Assembly (NCBI GenBank): GCA_014898425.1
Contig: RCSZ01000003.1
Location: 2,294,001-2,358,000, forward strand
Length of the DNA stretch: 64,000 bases
From: Botryotinia globosa
Lineage: Eukaryota; Ascomycota; Leotiomycetes; Helotiales; Sclerotiniaceae
Reading direction: 5' to 3'
Each line of letters opens with the position of its first letter. Position 1 is the first letter of the stretch. The translations under genes were made by a program, and so were the position numbers. The notes below the pieces were generated by a model. The model worked only from the letters and a program-made list of their open reading frames with translations, had not been told where the DNA came from and did not search any database. Positions 1-12,960 of this stretch are shown here, one piece after another.

Positions 1-1215
1 AACGGTGTTGTCACTGGAATGTTTCGATTGTTCTGTGACGTAATACTATGACAATAAAAGGAAACCTGTTACACAAATTAAACATTCATGAAATTCTATA
101 CCAGTTAGTGAAAAGCACAATGCTCTCCAAATCTAACTGAAACCAAGTGAACCATGATGATGAAGACAGTGCTGCAATCATCGGATATTCTCTTACGTGA
201 CTTGGGTAATCTACAATTCAGATACAGCCAAGAGAATCAAAAGGTAGACTTTAACCTACCAAGGCACTTCGATAATATAGAAAACAACCAAAAACAAACT
301 TTGGAAAAGACAATATCCGAGAATGGAGTGATAATGGAACGATTGACACTTTGTAGATGGTGCACGTGTTCCGCGCTGTTGGTCAATCTCGTCGACCGCA
401 ATCAACGACAACTTTCTCACCACGTCAATATAAATAAGGATGCGATATCACAATCTCAGTACTTTCTCATTGTGAGAACATCGCTAGTTCTCCAACGCGT
501 CGGGTGTGTATTGACTGGATAGAATGGAAACTGTCCCACTGAGACAGTCCAAGACGGTTTTCAATACACGATAGCATCACTTTCGTATTCTGGGCACTGG
601 AAGCTTCATTGATACTCCAAGTACAAGGTTCTTACAGATAGCACAGAATATCGAGGCTCTACTGATTTACTATCACTCAGTTCAACTCAAGCTTTTTTCC
701 AGTGTTTTTTGAGCATTACATCTGTGTAATCTAAATTCGTTGTCTCACATTGATGTAGAACATCTCAGGTTCCTTGCAAGAGATCATAACAGCAAGCTAT
801 GCCACAGCGAAATGGCACAATCATATTTAGATCTGTTGTTTCCTTACTGTTCCTGTTGCGGAAATTCGAAAGCTCTAGGTATTCTCGAGAGCAATATTCG
901 TGGAAGAATGACGGCTCGCCGCCGTGTCAAGAGACATAAATCTAAATGTAAAACTTTGCCAGCATAACATGTCGTTGTCTAATAATCCTATCTTGATCAT
1001 TGAAAGATATAGGAGCAACTTCACAAACAACTTCATTAGTAAAGATAGATGTTCTTAAATAAAATTGTAGCTCCACCCATTCATCATTCTATTGATGATG
1101 AAAGTTCTTCTCACTCCCTCCAAAGTTATTCCATTAACCCACTGCTAAGCTGTATTCTTTATATGTCTAGATTGAAACCCAGTAATATCAAATCAAACAA
1201 ACAACCAATCAAAAG
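1..1215. other. Intergenic, no supported gene
   Basis: No complete gene can be supported here. An open frame at 154-522 (+) starts with ATG and its first ~75 codons look protein-like, with a segment reading LPRHFDNIENNQKQTLEK. It then degenerates and ends without any domain I recognise. It may be a remnant or one exon of a gene that runs off the window. A 75-codon frame at 740-967 lacks an ATG start and was not called. Confidence 0.4.
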
Positions 1216-1314
1216 ATCTCGTTGGGCTAGTGGTCATGCCATCTGTCTCACAGAATTCTCACATGAGTTTTCAAAGAACACAGAAGATCGCAGGTTCAAA
1301 CCCTGCACGAGATA
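1216..1314 (+). tRNA. tRNA-Val(CAC) with intron
   Basis: The sequence folds as a cloverleaf. The acceptor stem pairs ATCTCGT (1216-1222) with ACGAGAT (1307-1313), followed by discriminator A1314. T8-G9 come next, then a D-arm with a GG-containing loop (GGC...GCC). The anticodon stem TCTGT/ACAGA holds C-T-CAC-A, so the anticodon is CAC (Val). A perfect T-arm GCAGG-TTCAAAC-CCTGC follows. About 26 bp lie between position 37 of the anticodon loop and the 3' half of the stem, where eukaryotic tRNA introns sit. A run of T follows directly (1315-1320), as expected of a Pol III terminator. The A1-U72 pair is less common than G1-C72. Confidence 0.85.
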
Positions 1315-4269
1315 TTTTTTGTTCTTATTTACACTGAAACTGTGTAGATATAGATGATTGCATTGATTCTTGATGAAGTGATCTGGGGTTTTGGGTTGTT
1401 TGTTATTTGTAAGTGTTTGCACTGAAATAAGTGGGGCAATTGAGGGGTCTCGCTTAAGGGGAGTATAGAAATTGTTCGAAAAGTTGACTCGAAAAATGAA
1501 AGCTGAAATTCAGATCATGTATAAAAACGACTCTTTTCTTTCATACTTCTCTTCTTGTAGAGCAGATGATTTTTTCCCAACCAGCGGTTTTATTGAGGTT
1601 GTCCAGCTATCATAATTTTTATTTCGATAATGTTACGGTTAGATGTCACCGCTTGTCTTTTCGTGAATATTGCTGCTTTACGACCGTAGGTAAGATATTT
1701 TCATTTCCTTTAGAGTCTTTATACGTGCTTTGTTGCCTACTTAGGTATGAAGGAAAGATACCTGACTGGCCTCCTTAAGATTCAGGAGTCAACCCGCGTT
1801 CACTGGTGCCATAAAATCAAGCAGGGCTTATTGCGCGTTGCATTCCATTGATAGGTTCAGAGATCATATGTTCTGGAAGTTTTAATCTTCTATTGGAACT
1901 CAATCTCAACTCCAGAAGATCTGATCAACATTCAATTTGAAACTTCAAGAAAATCTTGGGATTGTTTACGCTTGTCAAAAAGTGGATCTCAGGACATTCT
2001 TGTTGTGGATTGACTTTCGTGTTATACGCAATCCAATGCGTGCGTCTTTACTTTATGAGTTATCTTGTATATTTGAGGCCTAGCCCCCTTCTACCCAGAA
2101 GATCATCAAAAGCGATCATGTTCGCTCCAGGAACGACAGCTCAGTCTCACCCAAGTATCGAGAATTATTCTGAAGCGAAAACGTCTGAAAGCCAAAGTTT
2201 CTCATCCCAGCTTTAGTTGTGCTCTGAGCCTCTGAAACTAACAAGTTACCATAAGATCTTTGTTTTTACCTTATTATCTGGTATTATCACTACTGCCGCG
2301 CACTATTCTCGTCAGCAACTACATCTATTCACATTAATAGCACAATTATGACAATGACTTTACTAATACTTAATATGTGATTTCCCTCTCTCGACCATTT
2401 TACAAGAGTGATCTTAAACTTGACTTGTAAAAAAGCCCATCTCTGAAGAATGATACGACTGCCACATGGAACCTTATACATGTAGCGAAATGTGATCTCG
2501 GTCACAAACGACGAACCTGGACCACTTGCTCTTTTGCTTTAAATATTTTCTCTTGATTTTAATATCTGGACAGTAAATTAACGTCACCCCTCTGAGTCTA
2601 TTCCTAAACTTTTGCCTACATAAAGCCACGAAGCTGCACCTAGGAACAACCAAGACTTATTATGCTGCCGATGACAATATTTGAGGACTTGGTTTGTGGG
2701 AGGTAGTTGTGTTTCAGCAGTTCCTTTCATTTTTATTTCCATATTCTACGCCCAAGCCAAGGATTTTTATGTCTATTCTTAAAGTCGAGTTCGACTTCTC
2801 TATTGTCACCAATAGAAGTTTCTTGTTGTCAAAGTTCGTTTACTATTCCCATAATAGGTTATAGCAGCGATATAATTAACAGTCCAATCTTTCTCGACCA
2901 CTTGTAGAACATAGAGGAATAAGATATCTGGTTTGAGACGATAATAAGCAACCTTCTCAGTTCTTCCTCCCTTATTGCAAACCACTCTCATGCTTCTATT
3001 TTATATTACCATTTGCAGACATCTATATATAGTGAGCACTGTCGTTACTTTCGTATGAGCGTACAGATTATCATAAATGCACTCTGCATCAATTCTTACC
3101 AAAGTTACAAGCCGCTATCATGCAAAGAGAGAATGCTCTTTCTTATCTTGAAAATTTTCAATGCAACATTACCATGAGGAAGAGTCACCACATGCTGCAC
3201 CTATCATTTTACACCGATCAAGATCTAATTTTCAGTCAAAATTTTGCTGCGCTAGGGTCACTCACAGAGTTTATATTCAGACGGGAGCTTTCATTATCAT
3301 TATTTATCATCAACAGGTTATTTTCATCACACTCCATGAAGCATATTGAAGATTAAATATCGCCAGAACTATTTTCTCGTTGTCGCGCTACGCATTTTAC
3401 TCTACACCTGCCTCTCATGACAAGTTATTTTTACTGGCACCTGTTTGAGAAAAAGTATAAAACTCCAACTTAAAGTTTGAACTGTAATAGTTACTTGATT
3501 TACTCGGACAGGCTTCAATCATATAAATACTTGCATTAAATTCTTCTTCTATCAACAGAGTGCACATTTCCCCCCCAGTCTTGATGATAATGGCTGCCTG
3601 CGACTTGATCTCAGCGACCAGTTCCAGGACCACTAAAAACACACTTAGAAAGATAACCTCTGGATGTAAAAACATGAAACTGTTTCTCATCGGTCAAATT
3701 TCTTCCTCCCTGGATTTTGAACATCATGCACAGTATTCGCTGTCAAAGTTTTCTCCATCGGGATTTATTTCCTATCCTTGCTTCAATTCTACAGTTGTAA
3801 TTAAAATTTGAACTTCCATCTACCTATATCAAATGCAATAACAAAATCATCTCAGCTCTTTACTCGTCTCGGTCCAATGCTTTGTAAAGCGTGCCGATCT
3901 TTCTTTTGTATCCGCATCATTCAGTCAAACTAGGTATCCATTATATTTATACACCCAATGCAAAACATTTCACGGAGACTGCTGATCCACTAAGAGTTGC
4001 GTTCGGTCTTGTGAGAACATACATATAAACAGCGGTTCAAGACACACTATCAAACAGGCTCGTCGGAATTTTCAGAGACCACAGATATAAAAACCCTTCC
4101 AGGTCTTTCTCAAATCCTCAAACTTTTGAAGATCTTACGCCCACCAATTAATCATGATTTGATGATTTGAAATTTTTCCTGCCACCCTCAAGCTTCTAGG
4201 GATCAACTCAAGCTCAAATATTATTCCATGCACCTTTTTAGTTTGATTTCAACTGATACCCTGTGGTTG
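1315..4269. other. Intergenic, no gene seen
   Basis: Moderately AT-rich sequence with only short, non-overlapping open frames (under 95 codons) on both strands. None shows a domain, a consistent codon pattern or splice sites that would join them. No tRNA, long repeat or transposon end was seen. Confidence 0.5.
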
Positions 4270-4690
4270 TAGAATTAATATTCGAGATTAAGAGAAATTT
4301 AATATAAATTCCTATTCAAATTTTCTATATATATTATAATATTAATAATATATTTGTTATTAATAATTAAAGTATATAATTAATAACAAATAAACCCAGT
4401 ACTTTTTGTAATCCATTTAGTATTAAATTTAATAGAAAAAACAGAAAATAAGAGTTCTAAAGTTTTAGTATTTAGAGTTATAAAAAAGACGAATAAAAAA
4501 AAGGAAACAAAAAACTAAAACTTGATAGCTTTTTAGATTTAAAAATTTCATCAAAACTTTATCAATTAAAATAAACTTTATGTGATATAATATAAACTTT
4601 TAATTAAATATATTAATTTATTAAAAAAGATTCTTTCAATATATAATTGAAAATCTATCATTTTATTACGAATAACAAAATAATTCTTTC
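4270..4690. other. AT-rich block, possible RIP relic
   Basis: About 420 bp of almost pure A/T with stops in every frame and sharp edges against balanced flanks. This composition fits a RIP-mutated repeat, but I found no terminal repeats or coding trace to say which element it was. Confidence 0.5.
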
Positions 4691-5426
4691 CTTACCTACG
4701 GATTCTGTTTGTTCTCCCTCCCCAGATACATTTCCTAGGGAAAAATTACGTCAGATCAGATCAGTGCTCGCAGTGTATGAGAGGGCATGATACTGCTAGG
4801 TTGGATAAACTATAGACCAATTTGACTGGGTTTCTTCAACCAAAGTACGAAATCAAACCACTACGAGCACTGAACCAGATGCAGAAAGCAGGTAAACCCA
4901 CAATCGGAAAGATATTTCGAGAAAGCAAGAGAGAGAGCAAAGGAAAAACAGATGATCAATGTTCGACACTGCATCCAAAACTCAACTCAACTACCTCACT
5001 CGAGATATTCTTGTCTTGTGAATAGACACTATCATTTGTAAGTCATAACAGCAAATCAACCATCTCACTACAAACTCTCCACCACACAAGCCATTTCCCC
5101 TCACCAAAAAACCATACAAATCCACACGAAAACCATAACAATCCCTCATACACCAATCCCCAAACCACCACAAACACTAGGTATAGCTACCTAAACAACC
5201 AAAAGCATCCCCTCTAGATTGAAAAACTTCCAGCTTTATATAAAAAAGCCATTACATTCCACACAACCTCAAACACTTGGCTCTATTTTCAAACCCTTTC
5301 ACCTATTTGTCTGCATCTTTTTATTTCAGATAGCACTACTTACCTATGTATTACTATCACCGCGATACAAATTTCAGGTATCTAATTCGAAGATATACAA
5401 ACTCGCTTATATAGATAAATTAATGA

Positions 5427-5597
<171 letters not shown>

Positions 5598-5711
5598 TAA
5601 ACCTCATCAAAAACCAATATCAATATCAATATAATAGATCGTTAAGTTTTGAAAAAGAAGAAGAAGAAGAAAAAGAAAAAGAAGAGAGGATTTCTAAAGA
5701 TATAAAAAAAC

Positions 5712-5922
5712 TAATATCAAATATCAAATATCAAATATCAAATATCAAATATCAAATATCAAATATCAAATATCAAATATCAAATATCAAATATCAAATA
5801 TCAAATATCAAATATCAAATATCAAATATCAAATATCAAATATCAAATATCAAATATCAAATATCAAATATCAAATATCAAATATCAAATATCAATATTT
5901 AATATTTAATATTTAATATTCA
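5712..5922. repeat. (AAATATC)n minisatellite
   Basis: About 26 near-perfect copies of the 7-bp unit AAATATC, followed by four TTTAATA-type variants. Because 7 is not a multiple of 3, all frames cycle through the same seven codons, and none of them is a stop on the plus strand. Confidence 0.95.
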
Positions 5923-6846
5923 AAGTACTATTGATTTAAATTTTATATACATCTTATTAGACTCTATTCCCTCAATATTCTACACATTCACATTCCAAAT
6001 CCACATTCAAAAAAGCATTCAGACATCTCAAAACTCTCATCATTTCTCAGCTCAATCAATCAAATATGTTTTCTCAATCTTCTTTCTCATTCTCACACTC
6101 TTTCTCATTCTCTACTCAAACACTCTCAAACACTATCTGCAAATTTAACTGCATCTCAATTCTCATTCTCAATTATTGGTATCTAAACATCATCCTCTCC
6201 CATTTCTCTTCAATCCTCTTCTCTTGTTTTAATCACCCGGCCCACAAGCCCTCCTTTATCTATCTCCCCATTATTTACTTTCTCAACCCCCGAAAATCAC
6301 AATACAATCAAATCATATCCACTCCCGCCAATCCATCCACACACCTTTGCAAATCTAGATCCAGATCCAGATCATAAACAATCTTTCCCCTTCCCTTATC
6401 CACCTTGCTTCTATCTCCCGATCTTTTATCCCCTCACTTAAAAACTCGCAAAAAATGTACAAATGCAGAACAGAAATCATGAATGGTATCTCAAAAAAAA
6501 AGTGTAGAAGAAAGAATCCGCGAATAAACAACAAAAAAAAGAAAAGTCCGAGAAATCGAACAAAGTCGATCGGATCATATTATATGCGCTGCAATAATCA
6601 AGATCTGATCTGAATGGAATATCGAGAAAAAAACTTTAGTTGCGTCTGTGTGTGTGAGTGTGTAAATTATCGGACAATAGAATATGAATGTGTAAGAATC
6701 CTCTCAACATATGCAAATAGAAGCCAGGACGATTGAGAGCACGGGGCATCAATCTTTGAGTAGTGTTTTGATCGTAGGCGAGTTATGACAAGGGTATATT
6801 TCGGTATCGGTAATCGGTGTTGGTATCGACACAGATGTGGAAGAAT

Positions 6847-9800
6847 TTATAGAGCTTTTCTTCGAATAGGTGGAGGAGCAAACGAGTTATTGTTTTCCAT
6901 ATTACCCGTGAGTTCAGCTACACGAGCTTTAATACGTGCAACACGAGATTCGATTGCTGGATCCATTAGTATATCACCCCATGAAGAAGCTTTAGAAGGA
7001 GGGGAATACTCACTCTCTTCACCTGAAGTCTCATCATCATTATCAGTAGATGGACGATGTCCAATTCTAGCTTGTTCTTCGAGTTCTCTATTTCTAGCTT
7101 TCTGTTCGGCAACGTTCTTACGGATTTGTGCCCATTTGTCTTGAGGAGAAATTTGCTCTGTCAGTGGCTCTTCTTGAGATTCCTCGTTGGTTTCCTCATG
7201 TTGACCTTGAGCATTGTTTGATGGTGATCCGGAATGTTCACTTCCTCTTGGCGTATCAGATTCGGCTGCTGGGACAAATGCTGGGAAATCTTCAAGAGGA
7301 CCTTGATCGAATTTAGAGAACTCTTGACGAGCTTCCCTAGCATCAACGGTATCAACTCTAGAAAGATCATCTGCAATAGAATGTTCGTATGAGGGACGGC
7401 GAGGAGTTGCTGGTGTCATTGGAGTTATTGGAGTGATAGGAGCCTGTTCATCAGATGCAACTGGAGGAGCTGGCGAGACCGATCCATCTCCCTTCTCACT
7501 AGTAGGTGACTTGAGTGAATTCTTCTTTCTCGAAAATCGTCTCGTCAGACTGTGCTTCTTTCCTTCTGGTTTGAGTCCATCTTTGCCATTCATTGCCATT
7601 TGAGAAGCATTTGGTGGAGCAGGCTTCACTTGCTTCTTTCTACCAAACATACCTCGGAATCCACCAGGAGCAGCTGGATTATTCTTCTTCAATTTATTAG
7701 GCGTCTCCAGAGTTTCCGGACTCGAAGGTGCATGATCCATAGAAGCTCTGGGAATATCCATACTGGGCTTATTTTGATTCAAAGGAGATACTGGGACAGG
7801 CTTCCTCTCAAGCGGATGAAGATTGCTTGGTGAATGTGGAACCCGTGCCTCTTTAGCTTGATCTTCGCCCGTTGGTAGAGGTGGTAAAGGCGAATGACGA
7901 CCAGTTGGAGTAGTTGGAGTAAGGGGTAGATCTCTGTTACTATTAAGACCTGGTGACAGAGCCGCTTGACGATCATATGAGTTTCCATTTGACTGCACAG
8001 TACCTTCTCCAAGACCTCGTCCCATAAAGTTACTGCCTAAATATGCTTCTCGAACAGCATCTTTATCGTATTTGTGGGCCCACTTCATCGCTGGAGAAGC
8101 TTCTGATTTGAGCATGGGCTGAAGTGTTAGTACACTGTTAGTTTTCAGAGAAGCTGCCTCAAAATCGTTTCTTCCACGTCGCGCTGCTAGTCCTTTCTCT
8201 TCCTCCTGCTTCTTTTGTCGCTGTTGTAATTGAATTGCTGCTGCTTGAATTCGAGCATGTTGATCAAGGCCAATTGTCGTCTTACTTGCGCTAGTACTTT
8301 GATTGTATCCTGGTTTCAAGTTGCCGGGTTTCTCCATTTCGGTTTTGCCTGTAGATCCTCGTCGCTTTCCACCATTCTTATTCTTCTTGGTACGTCCCCA
8401 AAAGCTCTTCTTCTCCGCAATATAAGCCCCCGCTTCAGGCTCCGGTGCTGCGCCTTTGACCATTTCCTCCATTACTAACCAGCGACCACCTTTGATTGTT
8501 GTCTCGATCAAAGCGCATCGTCCAAATGAAGCCTTTCGGTCCACTGTCTCTTCGCCAGCCAAACTGCTAATCCAGACCCACCAGAACGAATCATCCAAGT
8601 CGAAGCGAGTAATGCTTGCAAGCTCACCAGGTTGTAAATCCATGTTTGACTCGAGTCTGGGTTGATGTGATTGCGAACTTCCTGCTCTGGTGTTGATAGG
8701 TGGTAGAATCTTATCCGGTGGTAATAGTAAAGGTGGAGGACTACTTGGTCCATCATCAACAAAACCTGAAGAAAGGAAATCGGCCCAGGAAGGAGTAGTT
8801 GGTCTGTCACCGGCCTTGGATTCACCATTTGCCGGAGTGGTTCTTAGCCCTTGTATTGGTTTTGGCTTTTTGGGTCCTAAAAAGGTACTTTCGTCATCCG
8901 CCATTTCATCATCGAAAGATGCAGAAAATCCAATATCCTCAAATCGTGACCAAGAGGCATCTCGCAAACCAGTGGATTCTGTAGAATTAGATACCTGGGA
9001 TTGATTCGTGGTAGAAATTGATCTCAAAACACGACGACATTCATCAGTCAAAGCTCTGACGGGATCCTCAAATTCGGAGAATTGTTGTAGAGCGCGGTCA
9101 TCGTCTCGATATTGGAAGTGATTTGCTCTTCGTAGTAACGCAAATGGCGTAGGTGAAACGGAATTTACTATCATCACCACCTTTGTCGTCGATTGCTGTA
9201 ACAACGAAGGTCTTTCCGGTGGATATTCTGTTTCCTGGACCAACTTCTGTAGGGACATGGGTAATTTGGATATACCGTTTGTGCCCGAGACGGAATCAGG
9301 AGAGAGGGATCGGAGATAGGCGAAGAACAGATGGCTTGCGGCATCAGCCGCACTAAAGAATGGTAAGCACATTTATCAATCTGACGGATGGATTTAACCC
9401 ACGTTGACCATCCTTTATATCCACCTTCAAATCCATTGCCGGTATCGTTATGTTCGAAAGCCCACCATCCCGCATATCTCGACAACTTGCGCCCAGCTAA
9501 ACCATTCGTTTTCCCATGTGCAGCAATGGCTGACAAGAGATCGAAGAAATCAAAAATGATATCTTTTTTCGCATCCGAATCTACACTTAGCGGGATAAAA
9601 GTGACAAAAGCGTCGCGGGCATATCTCGAGTCTGATAAAAGTTAGCCATGATCTCCTTCTCTTTGAATCCCCAATCTCCTACCATTTTCCCCAACTTTAA
9701 ATAATTCATAAGCATCCCATGAAACTACACCACCGGCCAATCGACCCCAACACCATTTAAGCACACTACACAGAACCTAAATTGAGATTAGTTATTTATC

Positions 9801-10307
9801 CCACTCTCATGTTTCGCCTGCCACCTCACCATAGGTTCCGTAAGCCTCAACTCTTGTGCCAACATCTCCCGACTCAATTGTCTCTTATCGAAGAAATTCC
9901 GAATAAATGTGCGTGCGGCACTTGGATCTGACGTAGGTCGGAATGGAAGTAGAAGGAATGGCATATCCAAAGCTGCAAGGACGGGCACAAATTAGCACTG
10001 TGTAACAGATGCAGACTCCATCGTAAATGCCCCCCCTCTCCCCTAGGCTTCGTGCATAATCGATAACGGGGGGGGAGGGGGGAATGAAAACCCATTCTGA
10101 ATCAGATTTCATACCTCTTGATTTTAATTCCACGGTACATCCCCTCACCAGATTTTGAATCTCTTCTGGTTCGACGGTGGTTCGTGTCCAGGCATCTGTC
10201 CACGTTGGCTTCGCTGGGACTTGATCATTCACATCGTCCTCTCCCTTCTTCTTGGAAGCTTTCGTCGGGCCATCTTTACCCTTCAACCTTGAGAAGAAAT
10301 TGGGCAT
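6847..10307 (-). CDS. Msb1/Mug8-domain cell polarity protein
   Basis: Likely homologue of yeast Msb1 (DUF1708, Msb1/Mug8 domain), a RhoGAP-like scaffold linked to Cdc42/Rho1 polarity and cell-wall signalling. Five exons read 10307-10115, 9972-9830, 9776-9683, 9631-9403 and 9352-6847, giving 1054 residues. Introns are 142, 53, 51 and 50 bp, and phases agree throughout. The start MPNFFSRLKGKDG and the following segments (PFLLLPFRPTSDPSAARTF, AGWWAFEHNDTG, SHLFFAYLRSLSPDS, SPTPFALLRRANHF) match my memory of the family's N-terminal domain, roughly residues 40-330. The remaining ~700 residues are low-complexity, with Ser/Pro-rich stretches and basic patches (FRGMFGRKKQ, RRFSRKK). The end is a short helical stretch, ARIKARVAEL. 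The TAA at 6847 is clear. Family assignment is fairly firm; function in this fungus is inferred. Confidence 0.85.
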
Positions 10308-11678
10308 GATTGCGAAAAATCGGTCGAGTCTCTTATCGATGTCTCGCTGATCATGGAAATTCTCTTGTTACCAGTCATGTAAATAAGAGGACATTCGCAG
10401 GGTGAAAATGAAATTGTTGCTGTGAAAATTAATGGGTGGAAATGGGGATATGATGTCTTGTATCAGATTCGCGCTCCGTCGGATAAGAAATTAATTGGAG
10501 GGATAGACGTTATGAGTGGATAGATGGATGATGGATGGGTCGATTCTTGGGATTGCGGTTTTGTATGTAGTAGGTAGGGAAAGGGTTGTGGGTGAAAAAT
10601 GAGTGAATGAGTGAATGGTGAATGGGTGAATGAACGAATGAATGAATTTAAGTTATTCCACTGTATGTACTTGAGTGTACCTGAGTATAATAAATGAATG
10701 AGTGAGTGAGTGATGGAGTGATGGAGTCAAAGAATGAGTGTGGTGTTGTGTGGTGTTGTGTGGTGTTGTGTGGTGTTGAGTTGAGTTGAGTCGAGTCGAG
10801 TCGAGTTGAGTCGAGTTGAACTGTTTATCTCTTAATTCTCTAAACCACCATTCTCGCGCGGCGGGAGGGTAAGAGAAAGAGAAAGAGAAAGAGAAAGATG
10901 CTTTTCTTCACCTAGCTACTATTTACGAGGGAGATTCTTTTGTTTTCCCCCAAAAGCAAAGCAAAGCAAAGCAAAGCAAAGCTTCCTAAATTCAATTCAA
11001 TATCAAATGTCGTACGTACGGTACAGACACACACAGTACAAGTACATTTCACATATGAATGGATCAATGATCAATGTGCTGAATCAGCTGATATGCCATC
11101 ACCTCTACTATGTTATGCCATTCATGCTCTTCTCCATATCCATTCGATCTTTTGGAAATTGAAATTAAATTGAAGATCAAATATATTACCAATTAAAGGG
11201 GATTGATTGATTGCTGAATCCAGCCAGGTCATATATTACACCCACAGGACCAGCAGTAAGTACCCTTTTCAATCCAATCCAATCCAATCCAATCCAATCC
11301 CATTCACTCATTCCTTTTTTTCCTTTTTTTCTCTGACCCAAACCATACCTTTCCCCGTACGGAGGATACCAAGCTGAGCTGAGCTATACCTGGGTAGTTT
11401 GATGTCCGGTAGTTTAAGTTTCCTGTGCTCAAGGACTAGATGGGTTAGATGGATTAGTTGTACTCGATGGGTATCTTTGATACTAATCAGTAACTACTAA
11501 CCAAGACACTAAATACATCCTAGAGACGGAGGTTTCTATCAATTAAAATTTCAGGGGATTAACAAGGTCGACTAGGGAGGCATAGATGAGTCCGTCCGTG
11601 CATTGAACCTTTTCCTGCTCTGTGGACTGTGGTCTGTATGCTGTACGTACTACGGAGTATTATAAGTCTATGATTATT

Positions 11679-11742
11679 AGCATGGGATCTCATTGGCATG
11701 GGATCTCATTGGCATGGGATCTCATTAGCATGGGATCTCACT
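11679..11742. repeat. Four copies of a 16-bp repeat
   Basis: Four head-to-tail copies of a 16-bp unit (consensus GGCATGGGATCTCATT) with only three or four substitutions in total. It is the only tidy long-unit repeat in this intergenic region. Confidence 0.9.
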
Positions 11743-12089
11743 AGCTTTACATCTCATATATGACATGAGCCTCGTTCGTAGTGGACCTGGGACCGTCAAT
11801 CCAATGAAAATCTTCAGTCAGTGAGATGGTGCATTGGTGCATTGGTGGTTGGTACACGGAGGTAAAGCCTTATTAGAGGAGATGATCTCTGGATTCTGGA
11901 TTGTGGATTCAGAGTGGATGCGATGTTTTGCTTCTTGTAACTTTGTAAGTTGTCACTTGAGAAATTTAGACGGTGCGTATCGATTTGTTCTCGTCGTCTT
12001 CATCTTTGACGTGGGATGAGATGGTTTCATAGAATCCTTTAGAGATTCGGTGGATGGGAATTATTGTTTGGAAGGGGATAGATATTTTT

Positions 12090-12390
12090 GGCTGTCTGGT
12101 TGACTATCTAGTTGTCATTCTGATGATTGTCTCTCTAATTGTCTATCTGGTTGTCTGTCTGGCTGTCTGTCTATCTGGTTGTCTATCTGATTGTTTATCT
12201 GGTTGTCATTCTGATTGTCTGTCTGGCTATCTGTCCATCTGATTGACTATCTGATTGTCTATTTGGTTAACTCTCTGATCATCTGTCTGTCTATCTAACT
12301 GTCTATCTAACTGTCTATCTAGCTGTCTATCTAACCGTCTATCTAACCGTCTATCTAACCGTCTATCTAACTGTCTATCTAGCTGTCTGT
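12090..12390. repeat. Degenerate CTGTCTAT array
   Basis: About 300 bp of imperfect CTGTCTAT/CTGATTGT units. The array is most regular at 12285-12390, where CTATCTAACTGT-type units recur, and it decays toward the left. Confidence 0.8.
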
Positions 12391-12764
12391 ACCAAGCCAT
12401 TCATTCGTATTGATTTAATTTACATTACATTGATTAAATCATTACACAAGCAACAAAAATACATCCATTCATTCTCTAGTGGACGCCCCGTGGTAACCAG
12501 TTAACAAATATCGTATATAAAAAGTCACGGTAGCTCTCAAAGGATCTACATACAATACAATCCGTCACAAATAAATCAACCCTCTTATTCCATACCATCA
12601 TTCAAACTGACACAAAATAAAACAATAAAGATCTCGTAATCATATAATTATCATTATATGATATACGACATCAAGAAGGTTTCATTACCTAGTATGTGCA
12701 TGAACATTGATTATGCATCGAAGATGACTAGAACAAAAAAGTAACAAAGGGTCCTTACACACAT

Positions 12765-12960
12765 ATATATATACACACACATATACATATATATATATAC
12801 ACACACATATACATATATATATATACACACACATATACATATATATATACACACACATATACATATATATATATACACACACATATACATATATATATAT
12901 ACATACACATATATACATCATACATACATACATACATACATACATATACACACATACATA
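12765..12960. repeat. Compound (TA)(CA) microsatellite
   Basis: Alternating pyrimidine-purine tract built from a ~30-bp higher-order unit: ACACACACATATACATA followed by a run of TA, repeated about five times. It ends in CATA repeats at 12910-12950. The open frames on the minus strand (Tyr-Ile-Cys-Val runs) come from the repeat and are not genes. Confidence 0.9.
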
